DNA of 64,000 nucleotides from Anthopleura xanthogrammica. Its lineage: Eukaryota; Cnidaria; Anthozoa; Actiniaria; Actiniidae. The notes under the pieces were generated by a model. That model was not told the origin of the DNA, did no database searches, and saw nothing but the letters and a program-made list of their open reading frames with translations. A program made the position numbers and the translations under genes. Position 1 is the stretch's first letter. Every line of letters starts with the position of its first letter. The stretch lies in contig OZ025206.1 in NCBI GenBank assembly GCA_964019055.1, positions 7,693,617 through 7,757,616 of the forward strand. Direction: 5' to 3'. Of the stretch, positions 34,101 to 46,906 are shown one piece after another.

Positions 34101-35393
34101 CACGACTTTTTGGCGAAAAAAAATTCGGTTTTGACTGAGTAAAGGTGCTTTTTGGTCAAAAAAGCTGTTTTTTGCTGACCAAATTGGAAATTTGCTGAGA
34201 ATTTTCTTTTTTTCGAAACACGACGTTTTCACTGCTAAACGCAAGTTTTGGCCGGGAAAACCACATTTTGGGTGTCCAAAACACTGTTTTGCTGGAAAAA
34301 AAAGCTTTTTAGCCCAAAAAACTGAAAAATGGCCATTTTGGCTCTCAAAACCAGGTTTTTCGCTTACGGCGTCACCTGTTTGCTGAAACCCCCACTTTTT
34401 GCTCATGAAAATACCTCTTGAGATAAGAACACGACTTTTTGGCGAAAAAAAATTCGGTTTTGACTAAGTAAAGGTGCTTTTTGATCAAAAAAGCTGTTTT
34501 TTGCTGACCAAATTGGAAATTTGCTGAGAATTTTCTTTTGCTCGAAACACGACGTTTTCACTGCTAAACGCAAGTTTTGGCCGGGAAAAGCACATTTTGG
34601 GTGTCCAAAACACTGTTTTGCTGGAAAAAAAAGCTTTTTAGCCCAAAAAACTGAAAAATGGCCATTTTGGCTCTCAAAACCAGGTTTTTCGCTTACGGCG
34701 TCACCTGTTTGCTGAAACCCCCACTTTTTGCTCATGAAAATACCTCTTGAGATAAAAACACGACTTTTTGGCGAAAAAAAATTCGGTTTTGACTGAGTAA
34801 AGGTGCTTTTTGGTCAAAAAAGCTGTTTTTTGCTGACCAAATTGGAAATTTGCTGAGAATTTTCTTTTTTTCGAAACACGACGTTTTCACTGCTAAACGC
34901 AAGTTTTGGCCGGGAAAAGCACATTTTGGGTGTCCAAAACACTGTTTTGCTGGAAAAAAAAGCTTTTTAGCCCAAAAAACTGAAAAATGGCCATTTTGGC
35001 TCTCAAAACCAGGTTTTTCGCTTACGGCGTCACCTGTTTGCTGAAACCCCCACTTTTTGCTCATGAAAATACCTCTTGAGATAAAAACACGACTTTTTGG
35101 CGAAAAAAAATTCGGTTTTGACTGAGTAAAGGTGCTTTTTGGTCAAAAAAGCTGTTTTTTGCTGACCAAATTGGAAATTTGCTGAGAATTTTCTTTTTTT
35201 CGAAACACGACGTTTTCACTGCTAAACGCAAGTTTTGGCCGGGAAAAGCACATTTTGGGTGTCCAAAACACTGTTTTGCTGGAAAAAAAAGCTTTTTAGC
35301 CCAAAAAACTGAAAAATGGCCATTTTGGCTCTCAAAACCAGGTTTTTCGCTTACGGCGTCACCTGTTTGCTGAAACCCCCACTTTTTGCTCAT
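31118..35393. repeat. Monomers M95-M107
   Basis: There are 13 copies, all 329 bp except M97 (328, ACTGTTTGCTGG). M95 combines GGC-A9 with TTTTCACTG, as M125 and M136 do later. M100 has GGCTGTCC. M103 has TTTTGTTTTGC and GGTTTTTTGCTT. M104, M106 and M107 have the TTTCGAAAC form. M105 has GATAAGAAC, GACTAAGT and TTGATCAAAA. M104 also has AAAACCACATT near 34261. Confidence 0.86.
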
Positions 35394-38354
35394 GAAAATA
35401 CCTCTTGAGATAAAAACACGACTTTTTGGCGAAAAAAAATTCGGTTTTGACTGAGTAAAGGTGCTTTTTGGTCAAAAAAGCTGTTTTTTGCTGACCAAAT
35501 TGGAAATTTGCTGAGAATTTTCTTTTGCTCGAAACACGACGTTTTCACTGCTAAACGCAAGTTTTGGCCGGGAAAAGCACATTTTGGGTGTCCAAAACAC
35601 TGTTTTGCTGGAAAAAAAAGCTTTTTAGCCCAAAAAACTGAAAAATGGCCATTTTGGCTCTCAAAACCAGGTTTTTCGCTTACGGCGTCACCTGTTTGCT
35701 GAAACCCCCACTTTTTGCTCATGAAAATACCTCTTGAGATAAAAACACGACTTTTTGGCGAAAAAAAATTCGGTTTTGACTGAGTAAAGGTGCTTTTTGG
35801 TCAAAAAAGCTGTTTTTTGCTGACCAAATTGGAAATTTGCTGAGAATTTTCTTTTGCTCGAAACACGACGTTTTCACTGCTAAACGCAAGTTTTGGCCGG
35901 GAAAAGCACATTTTGGGTGTCCAAAACACTGTTTTGCTGGAAAAAAAAGCTTTTTAGCCCAAAAAACTGAAAAATGGCCATTTTGGCTCTCAAAACCAGG
36001 GTTTTCGCTTACGGCGTCACCTGTTTGCTGAAACCCCCACTTTTTGCTCATGAAAATACCTCTTGAGATAAAAACACGACTTTTTGGCGAAAAAAAATTC
36101 GGTTTTGACTGAGTAAAGGTGCTTTTTGGTCAAAAAAGCTGTTTTTTGCTGACCAAATTGGAAATTTGCTGAGAATTTTCTTTTGCTCGAAACACGACGT
36201 TTTCACTGCTAAACGCAAGTTTTGGCCGGGAAAAGCACATTTTGGGTGTCCAAAACACTGTTTTGCTGAAAAAAAAGCTTTTTAGCCCAAAAAACTGAAA
36301 AATGGCCATTTTGGCTCTCAAAACCAGGTTTTTCGCTTACGGCGTCACCTGTTTGCTGAAACCCCCACTTTTTGCTCATGAAAATACCTCTTGAGATAAA
36401 AACACGACTTTTTGGCGAAAAAAAATTCGGTTTTGACTGAGTAAAGGTGCTTTTTGGTCAAAAAAGCTGTTTTTTGCTGACCAAATTGGAAATTTGCTGA
36501 GAATTTTCTTTTGCTCGAAACACGACGTTTTCACTGCTAAACGCAAGTTTTGGCCGGGAAAAGCACATTTTGGGTGTCCAAAACACTGTTTTGCTGGAAA
36601 AAAAAGCTTTTTAGCCCAAAAAACTGAAAAATGGCCATTTTGGCTCTCAAAACCAGGTTTTTCGCTTACGGCGTCACCTGTTTGCTGAAACCCCCACTTT
36701 TTGCTCATGAAAATACCTCTTGAGATAAAAACACGACTTTTTGGCGAAAAAAAATTCGGTTTTGACTGAGGAAACGTGCTTTTTGGTCAAAAAAGCTGTT
36801 TTTTGCTGACCAAATTGGAAATTTGCTGAGAATTTTCTTTTGCTCGAAACACGACGTTTTCACTGCTAAACGCAAGTTTTGGCCGGGAAAAGCACATTTT
36901 GGGTGTCCAAAACACTGTTTTGCTGGAAAAAAAAGCTTTTTAGCCCAAAAAACTGAAAAATGGCCATTTTGGCTCTCAAAACCAGGGTTTTCGCTTACGG
37001 CGTCACCTGTTTGCTGAAACCCCCACTTTTTGCTCATGAAAATACCTCTTGAGATAAAAACACGACTTTTTGGCGAAAAAAAATTCGGTTTTGACTGAGT
37101 AAAGGTGCTTTTTGGTCAAAAAAGCTGTTTTTTTCCTGACCAAATTGGAAATTTGCTGAGAATTTTCTTTTGCTCGAAACACGACGTTTTCACTGCTAAA
37201 CGCAAGTTTTGGCCGGGAAAAGCACATTTTGGGTGTCCAAAACACTGTTTTGCTGGAAAAAAAAGCTTTTTAGCCCAAAAAACTGAAAAATGGCCATTTT
37301 GGCTCTCAAAACCAGGTTTTTCGCTTACGGCGTCACCTGTTTGCTGAAACCCCCACTTTTTGCTCATGAAAATACCTCTTGAGATAAAAACACGACTTTT
37401 TGGCGAAAAAAAATTCGGTTTTGACTGAGTAAAGGTGCTTTTTGGTCAAAAAAGCTTTTTTTTCCTGACCAAATTGGAAATTTGCTGAGAATTTTCTTTT
37501 GCTCGAAACACGACGTTTTCACTGCTAAACGCAAGTTTTGGCCGGGAAAAGCACATTTTGGGTGTCCAAAACACTGTTTTGCTGGAAAAAAAAGCTTTTT
37601 AGCCCAAAAAACTGAAAAATGGCCATTTTGGCTCTCAAAACCAGGTTTTTCGCTTACGGCGTCACCTGTTTGCTGAAACCCCCACTTTTTGCTCATGAAA
37701 ATACCTCTTGAGATAAAAACACGACTTTTTGGCGAAAAAAAATTCGGTTTTGACTGAGTAAAGGTGCTTTTTGGTCAAAAAAGCTGTTTTTTGCTGACCA
37801 AATTGGAAATTTGCTGAGAATTTTCTTTTTTTCGAAACACGACGTTTTCACTGCTAAACGCAAGTTTTGGCCGGGAAAAGCACATTTTGGGTGTCCAAAA
37901 CACTGTTTTGCTGGAAAAAAAAGCTTTTTAGCCCAAAAAACTGAAAAATGGCCATTTTGGCTCTCAAAACCAGGTTTTTCGCTTACGGCGTCACCTGTTT
38001 GCTGAAACCCCCACTTTTTGCTCATGAAAATACCTCTTGAGATAAAAACACGACTTTTTGGCGAAAAAAAATTCGGTTTTGACTGAGTAAAGGTGCTTTT
38101 TGGTCAAAAAAGCTGTTTTTTGCTGACCAAATTGGAAATTTGCTGAGAATTTTCTTTTTTTCGAAACACGACGTTTTCACTGCTAAACGCAAGTTTTGGC
38201 CGGGAAAAGCACATTTTGGGTGTCCAAAACACTGTTTTGCTGGAAAAAAAAGCTTTTTAGCCCAAAAAACTGAAAAATGGCCATTTTGGCTCTCAAAACC
38301 AGGTTTTTCGCTTACGGCGTCACCTGTTTGCTGAAACCCCCACTTTTTGCTCAT
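35394..38354. repeat. Monomers M108-M116, 986-bp lag and altered hairpins
   Basis: M109 and M112 share CCAGGGTTTT (extra G at 36001 and 36987, 986 bp apart; M110 between them is 328 bp). M112 also has GAGGAAACGTGC, found again only in M135. M113 (330 bp) and M114 carry TCCTGACC at the hairpin. In M114 the loop G is T, which gives a T8 run and a second HindIII site at 37452. M115 and M116 are both of the TTTCGAAAC form, repeating the M106-M107 pair nine monomers earlier. Confidence 0.86.
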
Positions 38355-40657
38355 GAAAATACCTCTTGAGATAAAAACACGACTTTTTGGCGAAAAAAAA
38401 TTCGGTTTTGACTGAGTAAAGGTGCTTTTTGGTCAAAAAAGCTGTTTTTTGCTGACCAAATTGGAAATTTGCTGAGAATTTTCTTTTGCTCGAAACACGA
38501 CGTTTTCACTGCTAAACGCAAGTTTTGGCCGGGAAAAGCACATTTTGGGTGTCCAAAACACTGTTTTGCTGGAAAAAAAAGCTTTTTAGCCCAAAAAACT
38601 GAAAAATGGCCATTTTGGCTCTCAAAACCAGGTTTTTCGCTTACGGCGTCACCTGTTTGCTGAAACCCCCACTTTTTGCTCATGAAAATACCTCTTGAGA
38701 TAAAAACACGACTTTTTGGCGAAAAAAAATTCGGTTTTGACTGAGTAAAGGTGCTTTTTGGTCAAAAAAGCTGTTTTTTGCTGACCAAATTGGAAATTTG
38801 CTGAGAATTTTCTTTTGCTCGAAACACGACGTTTTCACTGCTAAACGCAAGTTTTGGCCGGGAAAAGCACATTTTGGGTGTCCAAAACACTGTTTTGCTG
38901 GAAAAAAAAGCTTTTTAGCCCAAAAAACTGAAAAATGGCCATTTTGGCTCTCAAAACCAGGTTTTTCGCTTACGGCGTCACCTGTTTGCTGAAACCCCCA
39001 CTTTTTGCTCATGAAAATACCTCTTGAGATAAAAACACGACTTTTTGGCGAAAAAAAATTCGGTTTTGACTGAGTAAAGGTGCTTTTTGGTCAAAAAAGC
39101 TGTTTTTTGCTGACCAAATTGGAAATTTGCTGAGAATTTTCTTTTGCTCGAAACACGACGTTTTCACTGCTAAACGCAAGTTTTGGCCGGGAAAAGCACA
39201 TTTTGGGTGTCCAAAACACTGTTTTGCTGGAAAAAAAAGCTTTTTAGCCCAAAAAACTGAAAAATGGCCATTTTGGCTCTCAAAACCAGGTTTTTCGCTT
39301 ACGGCGTCACCTGTTTGCTGAAACCCCCACTTTTTGCTCATGAAAATACCTCTTGAGATAAAAACACGACTTTTTGGCGAAAAAAAATTCGGTTTTGACT
39401 GAGTAAAGGTGCTTTTTGGTCAAAAAAGCTGTTTTTTGCTGACCAAATTGGAAATTTGCTGAGAATTTTCTTTTGCTCGAAACACGACGTTTTCACTGCT
39501 AAACGCAAGTTTTGGCCGGGAAAAGCACATTTTGGGTGTCCAAAACACTGTTTTGCTGGGAAAAAAAGCTTTTTAGCCCAAAAAACTGAAAAATGGCCAT
39601 TTTGGCTCTCAAAACCAGGTTTTTCGCTTACGGCGTCACCTGTTTGCTGAAACCCCCACTTTTTGCTCATGAAAATACCTCTTGAGATAAAAACACGACT
39701 TTTTGGCGAAAAAAAATTCGGTTTTGACTGAGTAAAGGTGCTTTTTGGTCAAAAAAGCTGTTTTTTGCTGACCAAATTGGAAATTTGCTGAGAATTTTCT
39801 TTTGCTCGAAACACGACGTTTTCACTGCTAAACGCAAGTTTTGGCCGGGAAAAGCACATTTTGGGTGTCCAAAACACTGTTTTGCTGGAAAAAAAAGCTT
39901 TTTAGCCCAAAAAACTGAAAAATGGCCATTTTGGCTCTCAAAACCAGGTTTTTCGCTTACGGCGTCACCTGTTTGCTGAAACCCCCACTTTTTGCTCATG
40001 AAAATACCTCTTGAGATAAAAACACGACTTTTTGGCGAAAAAAAATTCGGTTTTGACTGAGTAAAGGTGCTTTTTGGTCAAAAAAGCTGTTTTTTGCTGA
40101 CCAAATTGGAAATTTGCTGAGAATTTTCTTTTGCTCGAAACACGACGTTTTCACTGCTAAACGCAAGTTTTGGCCGGGAAAAGCACATTTTGGGTGTCCA
40201 AAACACTGTTTTGCTGAAAAAAAAAGCTTTTTAGCCCAAAAAACTGAAAAATGGCCATTTTGGCTCTCAAAACCAGGTTTTTCGCTTACGGCGTCACCTG
40301 TTTGCTGAAACCCCCACTTTTTGCTCATGAAAATACCTCTTGAGATAAAAACACGACTTTTTGGCGAAAAAAAATTCGGTTTTGACTGAGTAAAGGTGCT
40401 TTTTGGTCAAAAAAGCTGTTTTTTGCTGACCAAATTGGAAATTTGCTGAGAATTTTCTTTTGCTCGAAACACGACGTTTTCACTGCTAAACGCAAGTTTT
40501 GGCCGGGAAAAGCACATTTTGGGTGTCCAAAACACTGTTTTGCTGAAAAAAAAAGCTTTTTAGCCCAAAAAACTGAAAAATGGCCATTTTGGCTCTCAAA
40601 ACCAGGTTTTTCGCTTACGGCGTCACCTGTTTGCTGAAACCCCCACTTTTTGCTCAT
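38355..40657. repeat. Monomers M117-M123, most uniform stretch
   Basis: There are seven 329-bp copies. M117-M119 and M121 match the reference at every site checked and M120 differs only by CTGGG-A7. M122 and M123 share CTG-A9-GC in adjacent copies. This run marks recent homogenisation. Confidence 0.88.
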
Positions 40658-43600
40658 GAAAATACCTCTTGAGATAAAAACACGACTTTTTGGCGAAAAA
40701 AAATTCGGTTTTGACTGAGTAAAGGTGCTTTTTGGTCAAAAAAGCTGTTTTTTGCTGACCAAATTGGAAATTTGCTGAGAATTTTCTTTTGCTCGAAACA
40801 CGACGTTTTCACTGCTAAACGCAAGTTTTGGCCGGGAAAAGCACATTTTGGGTGTCCAAAACACTGTTTTGCTGGAAAAAAAAGCTTTTTAGCCCAAAAA
40901 ACTGAAAAATGGCCATTTTGGCTCTCAAAAACCAGGTTTTTCGCTTACGGCGTCACCTGTTTGCTGAAACCCCCACTTTTTGCTCATGAAAATACCTCTT
41001 GAGATAAAAACACGACTTTTTGGCAAAAAAAAATTCGGTTTTCACTGAGTAAAGGTGCTTTTTGGTCAAAAAAGCTGTTTTTTGCTGACCAAATTGGAAA
41101 TTTGCTGAGAATTTTCTTTTGCTCGAAACACGACGTTTTCACTGCTAAACGCAAGTTTTGGCCGGGAAAAGCACATTTTGGGTGTCCAAAACACTGTTTT
41201 GCTGGAAAAAAAAGCTTTTTAGCCCAAAAAACTGAAAAATGGCCATTTTGGCTCTCAAAACCAGGTTTTTCGCTTACGGCGTCACCTGTTTGCTGAAACC
41301 CCCACTTTTTGCTCATGAAAATACCTCTTGAGATAAAAACACGACTTTTTGGCGAAAAAAAATTCGGTTTTGACTGAGTAAAGGTGCTTTTTGGTCAAAA
41401 AAGCTGTTTTTTGCTGACCAAATTGGAAATTTGCTGAGAATTTTCTTTTGCTCGAAACACGACGTTTTCACTGCTAAACGCAAGTTTTGGCCGGGAAAAG
41501 CACATTTTGGGTGTCCAAAACACTGTTTTGCTGGAAAAAAAAGCTTTTTAGCCCAAAAAACTGAAAAATGGCCATTTTGGCTCTCAAAACCAGGTTTTTC
41601 ACTTACGGCGTCACCTGTTTGCTGAAACCCCCACTTTTTGCTCATGAAAATACCTCTTGAGATAAAAACACGACTTTTTGGCGAAAAAAAATTCGGTTTT
41701 GACTGAGTAAAGGTGCTTTTTGGTCAAAAAAGCTGTTTTTTGCTGACCAAATTGGAAATTTGCTGAGAATTTTCTTTTGCTCGAAACACGACGTTTTCAC
41801 TGCTAAACGCAAGTTTTGGCCGGGAAAAGCACATTTTGGGTGTCCAAAACACTGTTTTGCTGGAAAAAAAAAGCTTTTTAGCCCAAAAAACTGAAAAATG
41901 GCCATTTTGGCTCTCAAAACCAGGTTTTTCGCTTACGGCGTCACCTGTTTGCTGAAACCCCCACTTTTTGCTCATGAAAATACCTCTTGAGATAAAATCA
42001 CGACTTTTTGGCGAAAAAAAATTCGGTTTTGACTGAGTAAAGGTGCTTTTTGGTCAAAAAAGCTGTTTTTTGCTGACCAAATTGGAAATTTGCTGAGAAT
42101 TTTCTTTTGCTCGAAACACGACGTTTTCACTGCTAAACGCAAGTTTTGGCCGGGAAAAGCACATTTTGGGTGTCCAAAACACTGTTTTGCTGGAAAAAAA
42201 AGCTTTTTAGCCCAAAAAACTGAAAAATGGCCATTTTGGCTCTCAAAACCAGGTTTTTCGCTTACGGCGTCACCTGTTTGCTGAAACCCCCACTTTTTGC
42301 TCATGAAAATACCTCTTGAGATAAAAACACGACTTTTTGGCGAAAAAAAATTCGGTTTTGACTGAGTAAAGGTGCTTTTTGGTCAAAAAAGCTGTGTTTT
42401 GCTGACCAAATTGGAAATTTGCTGAGAATTTTCTTTTGCTCGAAACACGACGTTTTCACTGCTAAACGCAAGTTTTGGCCGGGAAAAGCACATTTTGGGT
42501 GTCCAAAACACTGTTTTGCTGGAAAAAAAAGCTTTTTAGCCCAAAAAACTGAAAAATGGCCATTTTGGCTCTCAAAAGCAGGTTTTTCGCTTACGGCGTC
42601 ACCTGTTTGCTGAAACCCCCACTTTTTGCTCATGAAAATACCTCTTGAGATAAAAACACGACTTTTTGGCGAAAAAAAATTCGGTTTTGACTGAGTAAAG
42701 GTGCTTTTTGGTCAAAAAAGCTGTTTTTTGCTGACCAAATTGGAAATTTGCTGAGAATTTTCTTTTGCTCGAAACACGACGTTTTCACTGCTAAACGCAA
42801 GTTTTGGCCGGGAAAAGCACATTTTGGGTGTCCAAAACACTGTTTTGCTGGAAAAAAAAGCTTTTTAGCCCAAAAAACTGAAAAATGGCCATTTTGGCTC
42901 TCAAAACCAGGTTTTTCGCTTACGGCGTCACCTGTTTGCTGAAACCCCCACTTTTTGCTCATGAAAATACCTCTTGAGATAAAAACACGACTTTTTGGCG
43001 AAAAAAAATTCGGTTTTCACTGAGTAAAGGTGCTTTTTGGTCAAAAAAGCTGTTTTTTGCTGACCAAATTGGAAATTTGCTGAGAATTTTCTTTTGCTCG
43101 AAACACGACGTTTTCACTGCTAAACGCAAGTTTTGGCCGGGAAAAGCACATTTTGGGTGTCCAAAACACTGTTTTGCTGGAAAAAAAAGCTTTTTAGCCC
43201 AAAAAACTGAAAAATGGCCATTTTGGCTCTCAAAACCAGGTTTTTCGCTTACGGCGTCACCTGTTTGCTGAAACCCCCACTTTTTGCTCATGAAAATACC
43301 TCTTGAGATAAAATCACGACTTTTTGGCGAAAAAAAATTCGGTTTTGACTGAGTAAAGGTGCTTTTTGGTCAAAAAAGCTGTTTTTTGCTGACCAAATTG
43401 GAAATTTGCTGAGAATTTTCTTTTGCTCGAAACACGACGTTTTCACTGCTAAACGCAAGTTTTGGCCGGGAAAAGCACATTTTGGGTGTCCAAAACACTG
43501 TTTTGCTGGGAAAAAAAGCTTTTTAGCCCAAAAAACTGAAAAATGGCCATTTTGGCTCTCAAAACCAGGTTTTTCGCTTACGGCGTCACCTGTTTGCTGA

Positions 43601-44936
43601 AACCCCCACTTTTTGCTCATGAAAATACCTCTTGAGATAAAAACACGACTTTTTGGCGAAAAAAAATTCGGTTTTCACTGAGTAAAGGTGCTTTTTGGTC
43701 AAAAAAGCTGTTTTTTGCTGACCAAATTGGAAATTTGCTGAGAATTTTCTTTTGCTCGAAACACGACGTTTTCACTGCTAAACGCAAGTTTTGGCCGGGA
43801 AAAGCACATTTTGGGTGTCCAAAACACTGTTTTGCTGGAAAAAAAAGCTTTTTAGCCCAAAAAACTGAAAAATGGCCATTTTGGCTCTCAAAACCAGGTT
43901 TTTCGCTTACGGCGTCACCTGTTTGCTGAAACCCCCACTTTTTGCTCATGAAAATACCTCTTGAGATAAAAACACGACTTTTTGGCGAAAAAAAATTCGG
44001 TTTTCACTGAGTAAAGGTGCTTTTTGGTCAAAAAAGCTGTTTTTTGCTGACCAAATTGGAAATTTGCTGAGAATTTTCTTTTGCTCGAAACACGACGTTT
44101 TCACTGCTAAACGCAAGTTTTGGCCGGGAAAAGCACATTTTGGGTGTCCAAAACACTGTTTTGCTGGAAAAAAAAGCTTTTTAGCCCAAAAAACTGAAAA
44201 ATGGCCATTTTGGCTCTCAAAACCAGGTTTTTCGCTTACGGCGTCACCTGTTTGCTGAAACCCCCACTTTTTGCTCATGAAAATACCTCTTGAGATAAAA
44301 ACACGACTTTTTGGCGAAAAAAAATTCGGTTTTGACTGAGGAAACGTGCTTTTTGGTCAAAAAAGCTGTTTTTTGCTGACCAAATTGGAAATTTGCTGAG
44401 AATTTTCTTTTGCTCGAAACACGACGTTTTCACTGCTAAACGCAAGTTTTGGCCGGGAAAAGCACATTTTGGGTGTCCAAAACACTGTTTTGCTGGAAAA
44501 AAAAGCTTTTTAGCCCAAAAAACTGAAAAATGGCCATTTTGGCTCTCAAAACCAGGTTTTTCGCTTACGGCGTCACCTGTTTGCTGAAACCCCCACTTTT
44601 TGCTCATGAAAATACCTCTTGAGATAAAAACACGACTTTTTGGCAAAAAAAAATTCGGTTTTCACTGAGTAAAGGTGCTTTTTGGTCAAAAAAGCTGTTT
44701 TTTGCTGACCAAATTGGAAATTTGCTGAGAATTTTCTTTTGCTCGAAACACGACGTTTTCACTGCTAAACGCAAGTTTTGGCCGGGAAAAGCACATTTTG
44801 GGTGTCCAAAACACTGTTTTGCTGGAAAAAAAAGCTTTTTAACCCAAAAAACTGAAAAATGGCCATTTTGGCTCTCAAAACCAGGTTTTTCGCTTACGGC
44901 GTCACCTGTTTGCTGAAACCCCCACTTTTTGCTCAT
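40658..44936. repeat. Monomers M124-M136, with a 1316-bp lag pair
   Basis: M124 (330 bp) has an extra A in CAAAAACC and M127 (330 bp) has A9 before HindIII. M128 and M132 share GATAAAATCACG (T at 41998 and 43314, 1316 bp or four monomers apart). M131, M133 and M134 carry TTTTCACTG. M125 and M136 both have GGC-A9 plus TTTTCACTG. M135 has GAGGAAACGTGC and M129 has GCTGTGTTTTGC with AAAAGCAGG. Confidence 0.86.
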
Positions 44937-46906
44937 GAAAATACCTCTTGAGATAAAAACACGACTTTTTGGCGAAAAAAAATTCGGTTTTGACTGAGTA
45001 AAGGTGCTTTTTGGTCAAAAAAGCTGTTTTTTGCTGACCAAATTGGAAATTTGCTGAGAATTTTCTTTTGCTCGAAACACGACGTTTTCACTGCTAAACG
45101 CAAGTTTTGGCCGGGAAAAGCACATTTTGGGTGTCCAAAACACTGTTTTGCTGGAAAAAAAAGCTTTTTAGCCCAAAAAACTGAAAAATGGCCATTTTGG
45201 CTCTCAAAACCAGGTTTTTCGCTTACGGCGTCACCTGTTTGCTGAAACCCCCACTTTTTGCTCATGAAAATACCTCGAGATAAAAACACGACTTTTTGGC
45301 GAAAAAAAATTCGGTTTTCACTGAGTAAAGGTGCTTTTTGGTCACAAAAGCTGTTTTTTGCTGACCAAATTGGAAATTTGCTGAGAATTTTCTTTTGCTC
45401 GAAACACGACGTTTTCACTGCTAAACGCAAGTTTTGGCCGGGAAAAGCACATTTTGGGTGTCCAAAACACTGTTTTGCTGGAAAAAAAAGCTTTTTAGCC
45501 CAAAAAACTGAAAAATGGCCATTTTGGCTCTCAAAACCAGGTTTTTCGCTTACGGCGTCACCTGTTTGCTGAAACCCCCACTTTTTGCTCATGAAAATAC
45601 CTCTTGAGATAAAAACACGACTTTTTGGCGAAAAAAAATTCGGTTTTGACTGAGTAAAGGTGCTTTTTGGTCAAAAAAGCTGTTTTTTGCTGACCAAATT
45701 GGAAATTTGCTGAGAATTTTCTTTTGCTCGAAACACGACGTTTTCACTGCTAAACGCAAGTTTTGGCCGGGAAAAGCACACTTTGGGTGTCCAAAACACT
45801 GTTTTGCTGGAAAAAAAAGCTTTTTAGCCCAAAAAACTGAAAAATGGCCATTTTGGCTCTCAAAACCAGGTTTTTCGCTTACGGCGTCACCTGTTTGCTG
45901 AAACCCCCACTTTTTGCTCATGAAAATACCTCTTGAGATAAAAACACGACTTTTTGGCGAAAAAAAATTCGGTTTTGACTGAGTAAAGGTGCTTTTTGGT
46001 CAAAAAAGCTGTTTTTTGCTGACCAAATTGGAAATTTGCTGAGAATTTTCTTTTGCTCGAAACACGACGTTTTCACTGCTAAACGCAAGTTTTGGCCGGG
46101 AAAAGCACATTTTGGGTGTCCAAAACACTGTTTTGCTGGAAAAAAAAGCTTTTTAGCCCAAAAAACTGAAAAATGGCCATTTTGGCTCTCAAAACCAGGT
46201 TTTTCGCTTACGGCGTCACCTGTTTGCTGAAACCCCCACTTTTTGCTCATGAAAATACCTCGAGATAAAAACACGACTTTTTGGCGAAAAAAAATTCGGT
46301 TTTCACTGAGTAAAGGTGCTTTTTGGTCACAAAAGCTGTTTTTTGCTGACCAAATTGGAAATTTGCTGAGAATTTTCTTTTGCTCGAAACACGACGTTTT
46401 CACTGCTAAACGCAAGTTTTGGCCGGGAAAAGCACATTTTGGGTGTCCAAAACACTGTTTTGCTGGAAAAAAAAGCTTTTTAGCCCAAAAAACTGAAAAA
46501 TGGCCATTTTGGCTCTCAAAACCAGGTTTTTCGCTTACGGCGTCACCTGTTTGCTGAAACCCCCACTTTTTGCTCATGAAAATACCTCTTGAGATAAAAA
46601 CACGACTTTTTGGCGAAAAAAAATTCGGTTTTGACTGAGTAAAGGTGCTTTTTGGTCAAAAAAGCTGTTTTTTGCTGACCAAATTGGAAATTTGCTGAGA
46701 ATTTTCTTTTGCTCGAAACACGACGTTTTCACTGCTAAACGCAAGTTTTGGCCGGGAAAAGCACACTTTGGGTGTCCAAAACACTGTTTTGCTGGAAAAA
46801 AAAGCTTTTTAGCCCAAAAAACTGAAAAATGGCCATTTTGGCTCTCAAAACCAGGTTTTTCGCTTACGGCGTCACCTGTTTGCTGAAACCCCCACGTTTT
46901 GCTCAT
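44937..46906. repeat. 985-bp trimeric HOR, two near-identical tandem copies
   Basis: M137-M139 (44937-45921) and M140-M142 (45922-46906) are each 329+327+329 bp. Shared marks at 985 bp: ACCTCGAG (XhoI) with TTTTCACTG and GTCACAAAAGC in the middle copy, and GCACACTTTGG in the third (C at 45781 and 46766). The only difference I found is CCCACGTTTTG near 46895 in the second unit. Because the middle copy is 327 bp, a reverse-strand open frame of 219 codons crosses two copies in each unit. This is among the youngest-looking duplications in the window. Confidence 0.9.

Noticed and set aside
44933..45592. A 219-codon reverse-strand open frame (and its twin at 45918-46577, and 200 codons at 11123-11725) as a real gene
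   Set aside because: Each is two satellite copies joined in frame by a 2-bp loss in a 327-bp copy. The translation is the same Phe/Lys-rich pattern dictated by the A/T tracts, the forward strand is also open, and no domain is recognisable.
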